NCBI GenBank assembly: GCA_017871115.1
Contig: JAFCIZ010000002.1
Span: 2,997,501 to 3,061,500 of the forward strand
Reading direction: 5' to 3'
Length of the DNA stretch: 64,000 bases
DNA from: Cunninghamella blakesleeana
Taxonomy: Eukaryota; Mucoromycota; Mucoromycetes; Mucorales; Cunninghamellaceae
The notes beneath the pieces were generated by a model that was not told where the DNA came from, searched no databases, and worked only from the letters and a program-made list of their open reading frames with translations. How positions within the stretch are numbered: the first letter of the stretch is position 1; the number at the start of each line of letters is the position of its first letter. The position numbers and the translations under genes are program-made. Below, piece after piece: positions 38,930 through 50,398 of this stretch.

Positions 38930-41000
38930 TTATAATTGAGGATCAAAGTTAAGTTGAGATGATAACAAAGTACGTTGATTAGGTTGTTGTTGATCAAATG
39001 CTGATGATGTTGTTTTATTTGGTTTGGTGAATAAAGGATTTTTACTAAAAGATAAACGAATACCACCTTTAATAGAATTGGAAAGCGTTTGCCCTTGTAA
39101 TTCGCTCATTGTTTGAGATGCATACATAACATTTTCAAATTCTACAAAACACATTGGTCCTTGTGGTTTTGTGCGGAAATACATACGTTTATATCCGTTA
39201 CACTTGGAAAATAGTTGGCGAAGTTCATCTTCATTGGTATTAGGTGGCAAATTACCAACATATAAAGTGTTACATCTATATAAAAAAAATACATATAATT
39301 TTTCATATTAGTTATGATACTTTTTTTAATATCCTATTGTCCTTTTTTTTTATTTCTTATTTTTACACTTACGGTGGATTTTGATCGGCTGGATTGGAAG
39401 GTGTATTGTTATTATTGATGCTAATGCCATTATTATTATTATTATTATTGCTATTGGTAGTAGTAGAAGTAGTAGTATTAGTAGTAGTAGTAGTAGTAGC
39501 AGTAGTAGTATTAGTAGTAGTATTATTATTATTAGTGTTATTATTATTAATATTATTGGTGATATTAGTACTAGTATTAAGATGAGTTGTAGTATTATGA
39601 GTTAATGAATGATTGCTATTGTTATTGCTATTATTAGTTGTAATAGGTAATGAACGTTGAGGTGGCGACATTAATATACTATTAGAACGTTGAGAAGATG
39701 CCAATGAAGGGAATTCAGAATGCAATTGATGTGGATGAGGATGATTAAAATGATTATTTATTGTATGATCATCTATAAAATAAGGATGAGTGTTACGTTC
39801 AATAGGCATTGGGGATGATTTTGATAAATAATTAAATGGATCTAAAGACATATCTTCGGGTATGGTAGTAGTAGTCATTGTATTTGTTGTTGGTGTGATT
39901 GGATGAGGTTGTTTAATAGATAAACGTTGAGTAAATGCTGTAATAGATGATACACTTGACCTTGGTGCAATGCCTAATTGATTTAAATTATGATTGTGAT
40001 TATTACTATTTCTACCATCAATAGAATAAGATCTGAATCCAAAAACATGATCATTGAATACTGGAGTGGTTGGCGTCATAGTTGATGGTTGATGCTCCGC
40101 AGCCAATGCAAAGGGATCGGATTTATAATCAGTCATCGGTGATAATAAATCACTTGGTAGAGGTGAAAAAGTAAATGGTTCGTGGTGTCCAAACATTAAT
40201 TTTTTAGTATTATTATTAGAACTATTGCTGCTATTGTTATTATTATTGTTGTTGTTATTACTATTGTTGTTGTTGATTAATGATAGTGGCTCAAAAGGTG
40301 ATTGTGATGAAGGCGTTGTATCTGCAGTTGATGATGTTGGTGCAATAGATCCTCTTTTAACATGAAGATTCTTTTTGGCCATTTCCGCTTTGAGGGTAAA
40401 TCCTTTTTCCTGATCCACTTTTTTCCCACTAATCACTTCTACTGCTTCTAAAGCTTCTAGACGAGTTCGAAACCTAGCAAAACCGATCTTTTAATATAAA
40501 ATTAAAGTCAAAAATAAAAAATAAAAAATTAAGGTATTAATAAATAACAAAGTAACTATAATATCTATATTTATATATATACTCTATATTCTTTTTACTA
40601 TTATATATATATATTATTTTATTTTTTTTATTACCATTTGTTTCTTGCCATTAAGAGTAGGATTTATGGTTGTAGCTGAGTCATCATCTTGATCCTTACA
40701 GTGCCATTTTAAAGAGGCAGCTTCAAATCCAGGAGAAAACATAAACATATTTTGAAATTCTCTTTCTTGCATATCTTCAGGAAATCCAACGACAAATATG
40801 GTTGTCACTTCTTCATTTAATAAACCATTAGTATTATTAGTGTTATTAGTATTGATATTATTTTGAAGAGGTGGGGAATTCATAGAAGGTGTATTAAAAA
40901 AAGCAGATGAAGCAGGTGACGAAGATAAAGGATGTACACCACGTACCTCTGACATATATGGAGTATTATTATAAGGAATGAATGAAGGTTCACTAATCAT
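38930..41000 (-). CDS. Whi3/Scw1-like RNA-binding protein with two RRMs and Asn/Thr-rich region
   Basis: Exons are 41000-40635, 40487-39373 and 39275-38930, coding 608 residues. RRM1 begins at [20 protein letters not shown] (about 66 onward), is split by intron 1, and resumes with [16 protein letters not shown]. The middle (about 165-490) is disordered, with Asn runs and a repeated Asn/Thr stretch near the end. RRM2 carries RNP2-like LYVGNL and RNP1-like GPMCFVEF. This order matches budding-yeast Whi3 (which binds CLN3 mRNA and forms condensates) and fission-yeast Scw1 (cell-wall integrity). The ATG at 40998-41000 is the first in frame after upstream stops. The exact orthologue, Whi3 or Scw1, cannot be separated here. 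Confidence 0.88.
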
Positions 41001-41332
41001 TCAAAAAAAAAAAAAAATATGTATTAATAAATAAAATAGCGAAAGAAAGAAAAAAGAAAGAGAGAGAAAAAAAAAAAGGGGGAGAGAAAATATTTTATTT
41101 TTTTATAAAATAAATTTCAAATAGAGAAAAGTATGTGTAACCTTTGAATTTTTAATAATGGTGCTCAATCTTTGTGCACGTTTTTTATATTAAGAGTATC
41201 CACCAATTTACTTTATTTTCTTAAATTTAAAATTTAATAAGCTGTATTAATATTTATAAAACAATTACATCATTTAACATTACATATATATATATATATA
41301 TTTTAAAAAAATAAATAAATGATATTTTATTA
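41001..41332. other. Intergenic between Whi3-like and CHY genes
   Basis: A 332-base gap between two minus-strand genes with purine-rich runs (41036-41090) near the Whi3-like start and a TA run at 41284-41301. No gene is seen. Confidence 0.65.
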
Positions 41333-44300
41333 TTAATTTAACGGATTCTGCGTATTTTCTCTTTTTATTTTTGCTGCTATTCCAACTCTATCTTGCTTTT
41401 TTGAGGTTGTTTTATTTTTTCCACGATGTTTACGGGTTTCATTACGATCCATTAAAGATTGATTACGAACACCTATATAAAATAGTTAAAATAAGTGGAT
41501 GTTATATTTAGCAAATAATAAAAAAAATTGATATATAAATAAATAAATATGTATTTATAAATATGTATATATGTATATGTATATTTATTACCTTCTCCTC
41601 CATTCCAGAATGTACCTTTATGATGAGATTTATCAAATTCATAACCACATAATTGACATGGTTTATTTCCAACAGCATTCTGTTCTTTAGAACATAGCCC
41701 GCAAACATGGCGGGTAGCCATTTCATAAGTATGATCTTCTTCTTTATCATGACAGACATCACAAGGATACAGTTTACCACAACAAGCAAACCGAAACCAT
41801 CTTTTTGATCTGGTATAATGTGAACAGGTACCTTCATTAGGTAATGGTTGCCCCACTGTAAATGATTCTTCTTTATTTTTCTTTTTCTTTTTCAATTTCA
41901 TAGTAGCCACCTCTGGTTGTATTTGAAAGGATTGTCCATCTTCACCAATATGAATAAATTTATACTCATTTAATGCAACCGTCATTTTTACATGACATAC
42001 ATAACAGGGTACAGTAATGGGTCGTTCGAAAGGTGCCAATCGCAATGTATGGTTTAAATCTTCAAAGCATGATTCACAGGACCCCATAAACGTCGAAGTT
42101 AACATATCAAAAGCTTTACATCCAGACAATTGTAATAGACCTAATGATGGTGAATTGTAATGGATTAATTCTGAATAAAATTTGATCCCAATAATTGAGT
42201 GACATGTTGAACATGATGTTATTCTTTCGTTTTTCTTTGCTATCGTTTTCCCCTTATTATCATCATTATGATTATTATCAAAATCTGATTCTATTGGTAA
42301 TAAGTTTTCAATATCTATTGTTGATTTACATCGATTACATTTGACTAAAAGGTACAAAGAAGTACATCTAAAGAACGTTATATTGTCTAATTGTGGCTTC
42401 ATTAATCGAATTTCTGTACCTCTTCTAACGGTAAGTTGTTCTGATACATTTAATGATTTACTGACTTCTGCTCCTTCTTCTTCTTCTTCTTCTTCATCTT
42501 CTTCTGAAGTGGACACCATTGTTGAATCTGCATTTTCATTATAATTAGTCGATTCTATTGATTCTCTATTATTACCATTACTACTACTACCTTCATCTGT
42601 GGTGATAGTATGCGGTGAAGTGAAATTAGGATCATTCACTATAATTACTTTTTTTTTAACTTGATCATCTTTAAAAATAGATACATTCTGTTTTGTTTTG
42701 GCAGAAATTGATTTACTTGGATTGGTATGATTGGTATTTGTTGGAGGTGATCGAATTTGGCGAAGTAGTGGAGTAGTTGGATTGGATAAATCTGCTGGTG
42801 GTGGCTTATTTAAAATACTTTCTATATGTCGGTGTAGCCAATTCAAATGTTCAAAGAGGGTATAGTCAGGGCATAATTTGATATGATAATTAAATTCACG
42901 GATGATATGACTATAGTAGAATTATCAATATATAAAATTTAAATTTAAAAATATTAACAATCAGCTACATGTTTAAAAAAAAAAAAATATTCTGTAGATT
43001 TTTTTACAAATATATATGCAATATCCTTACTTTTGTATATCATTTCCAATATTTTTATTTTCTATTTCAATATAACATGGCGCAATAGGATACTGTAAAG
43101 GAACATGATATCGTAATTTTAAAATATTATCATCAAAAAAGTTGAAGTGTGTAAATCCAGGGTCATTCAAAGTCATAGATACAAACAATAAAGAACGATC
43201 AGACCTTAAAAATATATATATAGATATAGTATATGTTAATAAATAATAAACCACATCAGTATATGCATATACATATATATAAGCATAAATAAATCGATTA
43301 TATATATTACTTTGACATTTTAAATGACTTCCCAAGCCTTGCACTTAAATGATTGATTTCTCTTGAACGTCTTCCAAAAGCTGCAGCCAATTCTTCATCT
43401 GTTGCAGTAAATGACTTAGTAAGTTGATTTGATGGTAACGATGAAGATGTTGTTGCTGTTGTTATATCAGTGACTTTGGTAATACTGGATGAATGTTTCA
43501 AATCGGTATTATTTTCCTTTTCTGTACTATTATTCTCTTTCTGAACTTTATTGGGTGGCGCAGAGGAAGTGGATGGTCTAACAGCTGCGGTAGTAGCAGC
43601 TTTTATAAAATGATCAGGAAGTGCTGGTGCAACTTGTGTTGTTCTATGTGAGACAAATCTGACAGTAGGAGTTGTAGCTGGGGGTTTAGAAAGTAATTGT
43701 TCCAAATTTTTATCCAACCATGCTAATTGACGAACAAGCGTTGTTTTTACAGTGGATGCATATTCATCAAACCCTCTTTCCAAATTACTATATACATATA
43801 TGTATATATACAATAATAATAATATATTAATTTACACATGTTTTCCAAATCGCCTTTTTGCTTTACTTTATATTATTGATTATATCTTACACAGCAAAAG
43901 CCCTTGGTATATCCTGGTCCAATATTGTAATCTTAGCAGGTTGATCAGGGTACTCTTTCGGAATAGTCATTTTTAACTTTATCCATGATACATCAAAAGG
44001 AAAATCAGGATCAGTTGGTTCTATAACAAGTATAACTGAAGTTGGAAAGGCATTACCACTACAATAATAATAGCACATGTAATTAATATATTGTGTTAAA
44101 ATACACGTTTTAAAAAAATAGAAAATAAAAATATTATTCAATTATTACCTAAGTAATTTGTACGAAGAAGAGTATCGTTTTGCCAACTGTGCTATTTGAT
44201 TTTCACGAGAACCAATAAATGCTGGCTAAAATAAAACAAAACAAAATGTGTTTATATGTATTAGTAAGTTCATTTTTTTAAAAAAAAAACAGGCACCATT

Positions 44301-44348
44301 ATTAATATATAATGACATTACTCTATGTACAGGCCGTAATTCAGTCAT
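41333..44348 (-). CDS. RWD domain plus CHY-type zinc finger protein
   Basis: Exons on the minus strand are 44348-44322, 44225-44149, 44058-43891, 43787-43311, 43204-43031, 42910-41592 and 41472-41333, coding 793 residues. The N-terminus (about 10-110) reads as an RWD/UBC-like fold: AFIGSRENQIAQLAKRYSS, PTDPDFPFDVSWIKLKMTIP, KEYPDQPAKITILD and NLERGFDEYA. Two disordered segments follow (Ser/Thr-rich near 130-230, acidic near 400-450). A Cys-pair region (CNRCKSTIDI, CSTCHSIIGI, CYVCHVKM) precedes the CHY zinc finger at about 666-735: CSHYTRSKRWFRFACCGK, CDVCHDKEEDHTYE, then CGLC and CQLCGYEF. CHY fingers occur in yeast Hot13 and RCHY1. No RING follows, so it need not be an E3. The C-terminus is basic (RKHRGKNK). 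Function is unknown. Confidence 0.87.
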
Positions 44349-45204
44349 TTTTTATTGTGTTAAAATAAAAAAAAGAAAAGGAAAAAAATCATTTTTATTT
44401 TATTTTATACTCCAAAATAAATACTGCGACGTATAATTCAATCTCAGCTTCTTTTTTTTAGGCTATTACAAATATATTTTTATTCCATTAAACGTTTGAT
44501 AGGTCACATCAATAAACTGATAGCTTTCAGCTAATATCATAGTCTCATAGTGTTTTTCATGTAGATTCAGGAATATTTTTTTAATTTTACAAAATTAAGG
44601 TTTAGGTACATAAGTATTTTGATTTAATAGCAATGCTATTGTATTAAGAGAATGACGGTGCCTCTATTTTTTGATACTATATATTTTTCTTTTATCAGTT
44701 TTAAAATTAAAATTTATTTAATAAAATAAAAAAAGATATCGTTTCAAAAGCAAATATTCTATATAAATTTATATAAGGTATTTCAGTAAAAATTTACAAT
44801 GATACATATGATTATAATATCTTTTCATTTTTTTTAAAAAAAATCATGCATAAAGAGTATATGAGAAACATTAAAAACCCTATTCTTAATAATGGTGGTG
44901 TCTTTTAAAGAGGTTGGTAAAGTGATCCGAAAAAAAAAAGAAATGAAAATATAATCGTACGTATCATTGTAAATTTTTACTGAAATACCTTATGTAAATT
45001 TATATAAAATTTTTACTTTTGAAACGATATCATTTTTTACCTTATTAAATAAATTTTAATACTAATACTGAGGTTTCTAACTTTTGTGGATATAAATCTT
45101 TACATTTAAAATTCCGCGATCTTTTTCTTGAATTTTTTTCTTTAGTGGGCTATTTTTCCTTCTCTTTTAAGTACTTATTTTTATTTTTTGCACTTGCTTT
45201 AATA
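44349..45204. other. Divergent promoter region with palindromic element
   Basis: This 856-base gap lies between two divergently transcribed genes, so it should hold both promoters. Its centre is the inverted-repeat element at 44695-45071. No coding signal is present. Confidence 0.65.
44695..45071. repeat. MITE-like long inverted repeat
   Basis: The left arm 44695-44829 and right arm 44943-45071 are near-exact reverse complements over about 130 bases. Shared blocks include AAAATTTATTTAATAA, GATATCGTTTCAAAAG, AAGGTATTTCAGTAAA and AATTTACAATGATAC. The spacer is about 113 bases. There is no open reading frame. The shape resembles a miniature inverted-repeat transposable element or a recent inverted duplication. 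I could not find a clear target-site duplication. Confidence 0.75.
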
Positions 45205-47044
45205 ATGAACCAAATCAATACAGATTCAATAATAGAATTAGAACAGCCTTTTATTAAAGTATATACCAATTTATTTGTAAACATACTATTATTATATTCA
45301 TATATCATTAAATACATATATATGTATATATATTGTTTTATTATAATAATAGGTTCCATATGAACAACTTAAGAAATCCTTCCGACATTCCTCAAAGTAT
45401 ATTGATAAAGAGTTAACAGATCTTCAAGAGAAAATAGAAAAATGTGTTTCAGCAGCAGAAAGAAACGAAATATCTCCTGAAACCGCGGCTACCACTATTG
45501 ATGAATTATTAAAAAGAGTGGAAAAGCTACAACGGAAAGTATGTATGGGAATATTTTTATATAAAATAATACTAATATTTTATCAGATAACAGTATATAC
45601 ATAAATAAAAACTATACTCACATAACGTATTTTTGTTTTATTAATTTTATTTTTGTTGTTATTAGATATCTAACAATCAAAAACATGAAATACAACATAT
45701 TAAATGCTTATCAGCCAGACTCGACAATCTTGATACAATTAGTAATATTACCTCACCAATGTCACCAGAGTTTCAACGTTGGACACAGTTAAAGTTAAAA
45801 CGTGTTATTGTGGATTATTTATTACGTGAAGGGCTAACACAAACAGCAAAAAAAATGGCTCAAGTAAATGATATTGAAGTAAGTAGTATAATAATATAAT
45901 AAACATGGAGAAAGATAATAAGATACAAGTGTACATACAAGTTATTCATATTAATAAAATTTAATATATACATAATCAAATATATAAAATTAAATTTAAT
46001 TAGGATATGGTAGATATACAACTCTTTACTCAATCGGAAAAAGTGGAAGAAGCGTTACAACGTCACAGCTGTAAAGAATGTCTACAATGGTGTTCCGAAA
46101 ATAAATCACATTTGAAAAAAATCAAAGTAAGTTTATAAATAAAATATTCAATGTTGGGTTATTATAATAAAAGCCAATTTATTTTTTATTTTTCCCAACA
46201 AAAAAAAATCAATCAAATGATACTTTTTTCTTATTTATATATTCCTCTTCTTTTTTATTTATTTATTATAAATTAGAGCACTTTGGAATTTAATTTACGA
46301 TTTCAAGAATACATTGAACTATTAAGGGTAGGAAGAAAATTAGAAGCTATAGCATATTCAAAAAAATATTTAAGACAATGGCAAGAAACAGAAAACAAAC
46401 GATTTATGGAAGCAATGGGATTATTAGCACACGGAAAGGACACAAAATGTGAGCCATATCGAAGTTTATATGATACCCACAGATGGCAAGAACTTGTGTC
46501 ACAATTCCGATCAGAAAACTATGTTTTATGTTCCCTTACATCACATCCATTACTCTCCATTATTTTACAAGTTGGTCTTTCAGCTCTTAAAACAACCCAA
46601 TGTTACCAGCATGAAAATAAAAATGTAAACTGCCCTGTATGTGACGAAACCACTTTTGGTCCATTGGCAGAAAAACTACCTCTCAGTCACCATGTTAATT
46701 CGACTGTGGTATGTCGTATTAGTGGAAGAATCATGAATGAAGATAATCCTCCGATGTTATTACCTAATGGAAGAGTTTATAGTTATGAGGTAAAAAAAAT
46801 AAAAGTTTAAATAACAGGAAATTATAAATAAAAATTATCAGCATAGAATATATGTATATACTATTTATATAATTATATTTATACTAAAGTCTATATATAT
46901 ATTAATTTATTTATTTATTTATTTATTTTATTAAAAAAATAGGCTTTAAAAGATATGGCTACCCAATCAAATGGATTTATTACTTGCCCTAGAACAGGAG
47001 ATATGTTTACTATGGATGATTTAAAGAAGGTATTCATATCTTAG
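45205..47044 (+). CDS. GID9: GID9/Fyv10 (MAEA) subunit of the GID/CTLH E3 ubiquitin ligase
   Basis: With its partner Gid2/RMD5, this RING-type subunit forms the catalytic core of the GID E3, which in yeast marks gluconeogenic enzymes for degradation when glucose returns. The exons are 45205-45258, 45353-45538, 45666-45878, 46004-46126, 46277-46789 and 46943-47044, coding 396 residues. A coiled coil (about 19-110) is followed by a LisH motif (VIVDYLLREGLTQTAKKMA, about 130-150), then the CTLH (FTQSEKVEEAL, CLQWCSENKSHLKK) and CRA regions. The C-terminal degenerate RING has CPVCDETTFG, SHHVNSTVVCRISG, NPPMLLPNGRVYSYEAL and ITCPRTGDMFTM, as in MAEA. The ATG at 45205 is chosen because the frame upstream has no other ATG. 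Confidence 0.93.
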
Positions 47045-47536
47045 CTTAGTACTTTATAATAAAATTTTATTTATTTATTTTGCCAAAGAGCTGCATGTTT
47101 ATATTTTTAATCAATATGAGCTAAGTTACACAATTTCTTTTAAAAACCCGCTTTTTTTTTTCTCATATAACTTCCTTCCAATTATATTTTTTAATATCAA
47201 CTCTTTTTCTATCTTTTTTTTTTTTTTCTCTTTCTTCTTTCTTTTCTTCACTTCCTTACTTTTTTGTATATAATTTATATATATATATATACCAATTCAA
47301 ATAAATAACATATATATATCTCTATAAATTAAACTTTCATACTATAAAAAAATTCATTAAAGGTAATTAAATAAATATAAAATAAACATATATTAATTTA
47401 GAACAATTTAAATAAGGTGGTGACACACTTTTTTCTACGTATATTTTAAAAGAACGTCCAGGGACTAACTATACTATATTTTTGAACTATATATGTATAT
47501 GTTTCTTTGTTTTTGTTTTTTTAGAATAGGTCAATA
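47045..47536. other. Intergenic, GATA-factor promoter with pyrimidine tract
   Basis: A T/C-rich tract at about 47151-47265 is typical of a fungal promoter. A possible 5'-UTR intron exists (donor GTAATT at about 47362, acceptor TTTTTTAG at about 47524), placing the ATG 13 bases later, but nothing confirms it. No coding signal is seen. Confidence 0.5.
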
Positions 47537-48683
47537 ATGGCTCCTATTGTACTGAAAATAAAAGGAAATAAATCTTTTTCACCTTTCTCCAATATTGACT
47601 CAGAAGATGAATTATCAAAGGCCTGGCGTGTATGTACTAAAGTAAAAGATTCACTCGAAAACGGGTCCCGCTTGGAAAATTTATCCTGGAGATTATGGTT
47701 CGTGCACAATGTACTTAATAATAACAATCCTAAATCAAAAGCGCCTATTCAAAAGTTATCTACCGCTATTCAAATAGATAAAGATAAAAATACAATATCA
47801 AAAAATAAAATTGTAAAAAAAGAAAAATCTACCAAGAGACCTCTTCCAATAATAACTCAAACTACAAAAAATAGTGATAAAAGTATTGATAATGATATAT
47901 CGCCTTCAAAATCTATACATAAACCCATTTCATCCAACGTTCAATCGCCCTCTAGTCATTCGACTAATACACAAGTATCACCAACCAAAACAGCAACATC
48001 AATAGCAACAGCAACAGCTAATTTTGATGAGATGGAATATAAAAGAACACTTCGTCGACAACAATTAAAACAAGCTAGACAATCTCAAACTCAGCAAGAT
48101 ACTAAACTTATATCATCACAATTAAATTTAATAAATAATAATAACAGCAGTATTAGTATAAACCAACAGCAGCAGCTGCATCAACAGCAATATAATCAAG
48201 ATTCTACTTATTCGACAATAGCTAAACAAATGCCAGAATGGTTTGAATTACATCAATATACGTCTGATCAAGCATGTGATAGAGTTGTGCAGCTAGAAAA
48301 TACCTATATAAATAATCAAAACGATAATCACAATAATAGAAATAATAATAATAATAACAATAATAATAACAATAATAACATTTATATAAATAATACTTAT
48401 ACTGATAATAGAACAACCCCATTATTAACTACAAATACGTTCCAACAAAATAATCTAAGTAATATTCAACAACCAATATCAACAAGCTATGATAATACTA
48501 ACGTCATCAATAGTAATAACAATAATAATAATATTATAAATAATTCAATAATGGCTACTCAACCTGAAATGACAATGACTTTTGATTATTCTACTGCATC
48601 TGTCCCAAGTACACCTAATATTACAACTCAGTTTGATATGCAACCATTTTTTTATGAACCACAATATTTACAAAAACAACAGC

Positions 48684-48723
<40 letters not shown>

Positions 48724-49828
48724 TAATCAACAACTCATATATCAATCATATCAACAAATGAATATACCACAAAATAACTATGATTCATCTTTATCTATTG
48801 CAACACTTTCACAAAATAAACTTTTAGCTAAATTACCACCTCAAACTTTGGCTTCTGTTGAAAGAGTTTTATCTCCCATCAACTATTCTCGTATACAAAT
48901 GGAACAAGCACAAACGCAACCGCAACAAATACAACATCAGCAACCGCAACAACAAATACAATTACAATCATTAATAATAAATACTAATCATCAAGATATA
49001 AATACTTCTCAAATAAACATATCAGCTCCTACAACACCTTTTCCTAAATCATCTGATAATCATGATTCTTATTCTACCTCTGCTTCCCATATATCACAAT
49101 CACTACCTTCTTCAAGGCCAGTATCACCAACGACTACTGAAAAACGTCATCGTACAGCTCCTGTGATTAATAGTACTCCATCAGAAGGAAAAGAACCTAT
49201 TTGTAGTAATTGTGAAACTACTTCTACCCCTTTATGGCGTCGATCGGCAAATGACGAACTATTATGTAATGCATGTGGATTATAGTAAGTGTTTCTATTT
49301 TTTTTTATTTTTTATTTTATTTCATTTTTTTTTTTCAAAAAAAAAAAAACAAAATAAATCATATGTATATATATGTGTGTGTGCAATTAGATCATATATT
49401 TACACACTTTTCTTTTATTTAGTTTAAAATTACATAAAACACCTAGACCCAAATACTTAAAACCTCATTCTATGAGGGGGAAAGATGGGTCAGCAGAAGA
49501 AGAAGCTATACAAATCGTTTGCTCTAATTGTGCAACAACAACAACACCTCTTTGGCGTAGAGATATTAAAGGCCAACCTCTTTGTAATGCCTGTGGATTA
49601 TAGTATGTTGCAAATATAATTTTTATTTTCATATTTCCAAATGCATAAATCAGGTATACATAGATATCTTACTTTTTATTTTATTTTATTTTATTCTTTA
49701 GCTTAAAGTTACATCATGAAAAAAGACCTTTATCAATGAAAACTGACATTATCAAAAAGAGACAACGATCAGATAATAACGTTCAACCACAACAACAAGC
49801 AACAAAAAAGGGGAAACAAGAAAATTAG
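47537..49828 (+). CDS. AreA-type GATA transcription factor with two zinc fingers
   Basis: Exons are 47537-49284, 49423-49602 and 49702-49828, coding 684 residues. Residues about 30-57 ([25 protein letters not shown]) match the N-terminal region of fungal AreA/Gln3-type nitrogen regulators (DUF1752/GATA-N). A long disordered region holds Asn runs and a 15-Gln run (about 381-395). Two Cys-X2-Cys-X17-Cys-X2-Cys fingers lie at about 555-579 ([14 protein letters not shown]) and 616-640 ([14 protein letters not shown]), both followed by a basic YLKLH tail. The third exon ends with a basic tail (KKRQR). AreA homologues usually have one finger; two fingers are typical of the siderophore regulators SreA/Urbs1. 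The N-terminal region argues for nitrogen control, but target genes cannot be told. Both fingers are interrupted by introns at the same place. Confidence 0.9.
48677..48721 (+). repeat. (CAA)n run coding polyglutamine
   Basis: Fifteen consecutive Gln codons, mostly CAA with one CAG, inside the disordered activation region of the GATA factor. It is likely to vary in length between strains. Confidence 0.85.
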
Positions 49829-50398
49829 TATCATCAACTATCATTCATTATTATTATTATTATTATTCTGTCAGCATATCATTCTATCATCTTGCATAAT
49901 TCCATTATCATTTTCATTATCCTCATATCTAACAATACCAATTCAACAACAATTACCAAAAAAAAATATCAACATTTTGAACTACCAATAAGCTTTATAG
50001 ATACTTGCTACAGAATTTGATTTTTATTTACAATATATAATGAAGCCTTATCATTTCTTTTCTTTTTTCTTTTTGTCTAGAAAAAAAGAAAAAAAGAAAA
50101 AAAGAAAAAAAGAAAAAATCTGTATACGTTATGATATAACCTATTATTTTTTTCAAATTTAAACATATATATGTATCTATAATTCTATTGTTACCATTAT
50201 TATTATTATAATTGTTATATGTAATTTTATTATTATCATTGCTACTATTATATATTAAATACCATATTTTTATTAAACTATTATTATTATTTAAACAGTA
50301 CATATTATATATAAAATAATTTAAGTAAAATACAGATTATAAATAATATATATATATATATATTATTCTTAATATCTAGAATATGAGCTCTACAATTA
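49829..50398. other. Intergenic between convergent genes
   Basis: A 570-base gap between the ends of a plus-strand and a minus-strand gene, so it should hold two 3' ends. It contains the pyrimidine/purine inverted tract at 50054-50118 and AT repeats near 50347. No gene is seen. Confidence 0.65.
50054..50118. repeat. Pyrimidine tract facing a purine tract (inverted)
   Basis: A T/C tract at 50054-50075 is followed, after GTCTAG, by a purine tract of repeated GAAAAAAA units (50081-50118). The two can pair. It sits between the stop codons of two convergent genes and may act as a shared 3'-end hairpin, which is inference. Confidence 0.6.

Noticed and set aside
39381..39605. Plus-strand open frame rich in Ile/Val/Ser in the Whi3-like gene
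   Set aside because: It is the antisense of the Asn/Thr codon repeats of the minus-strand gene.
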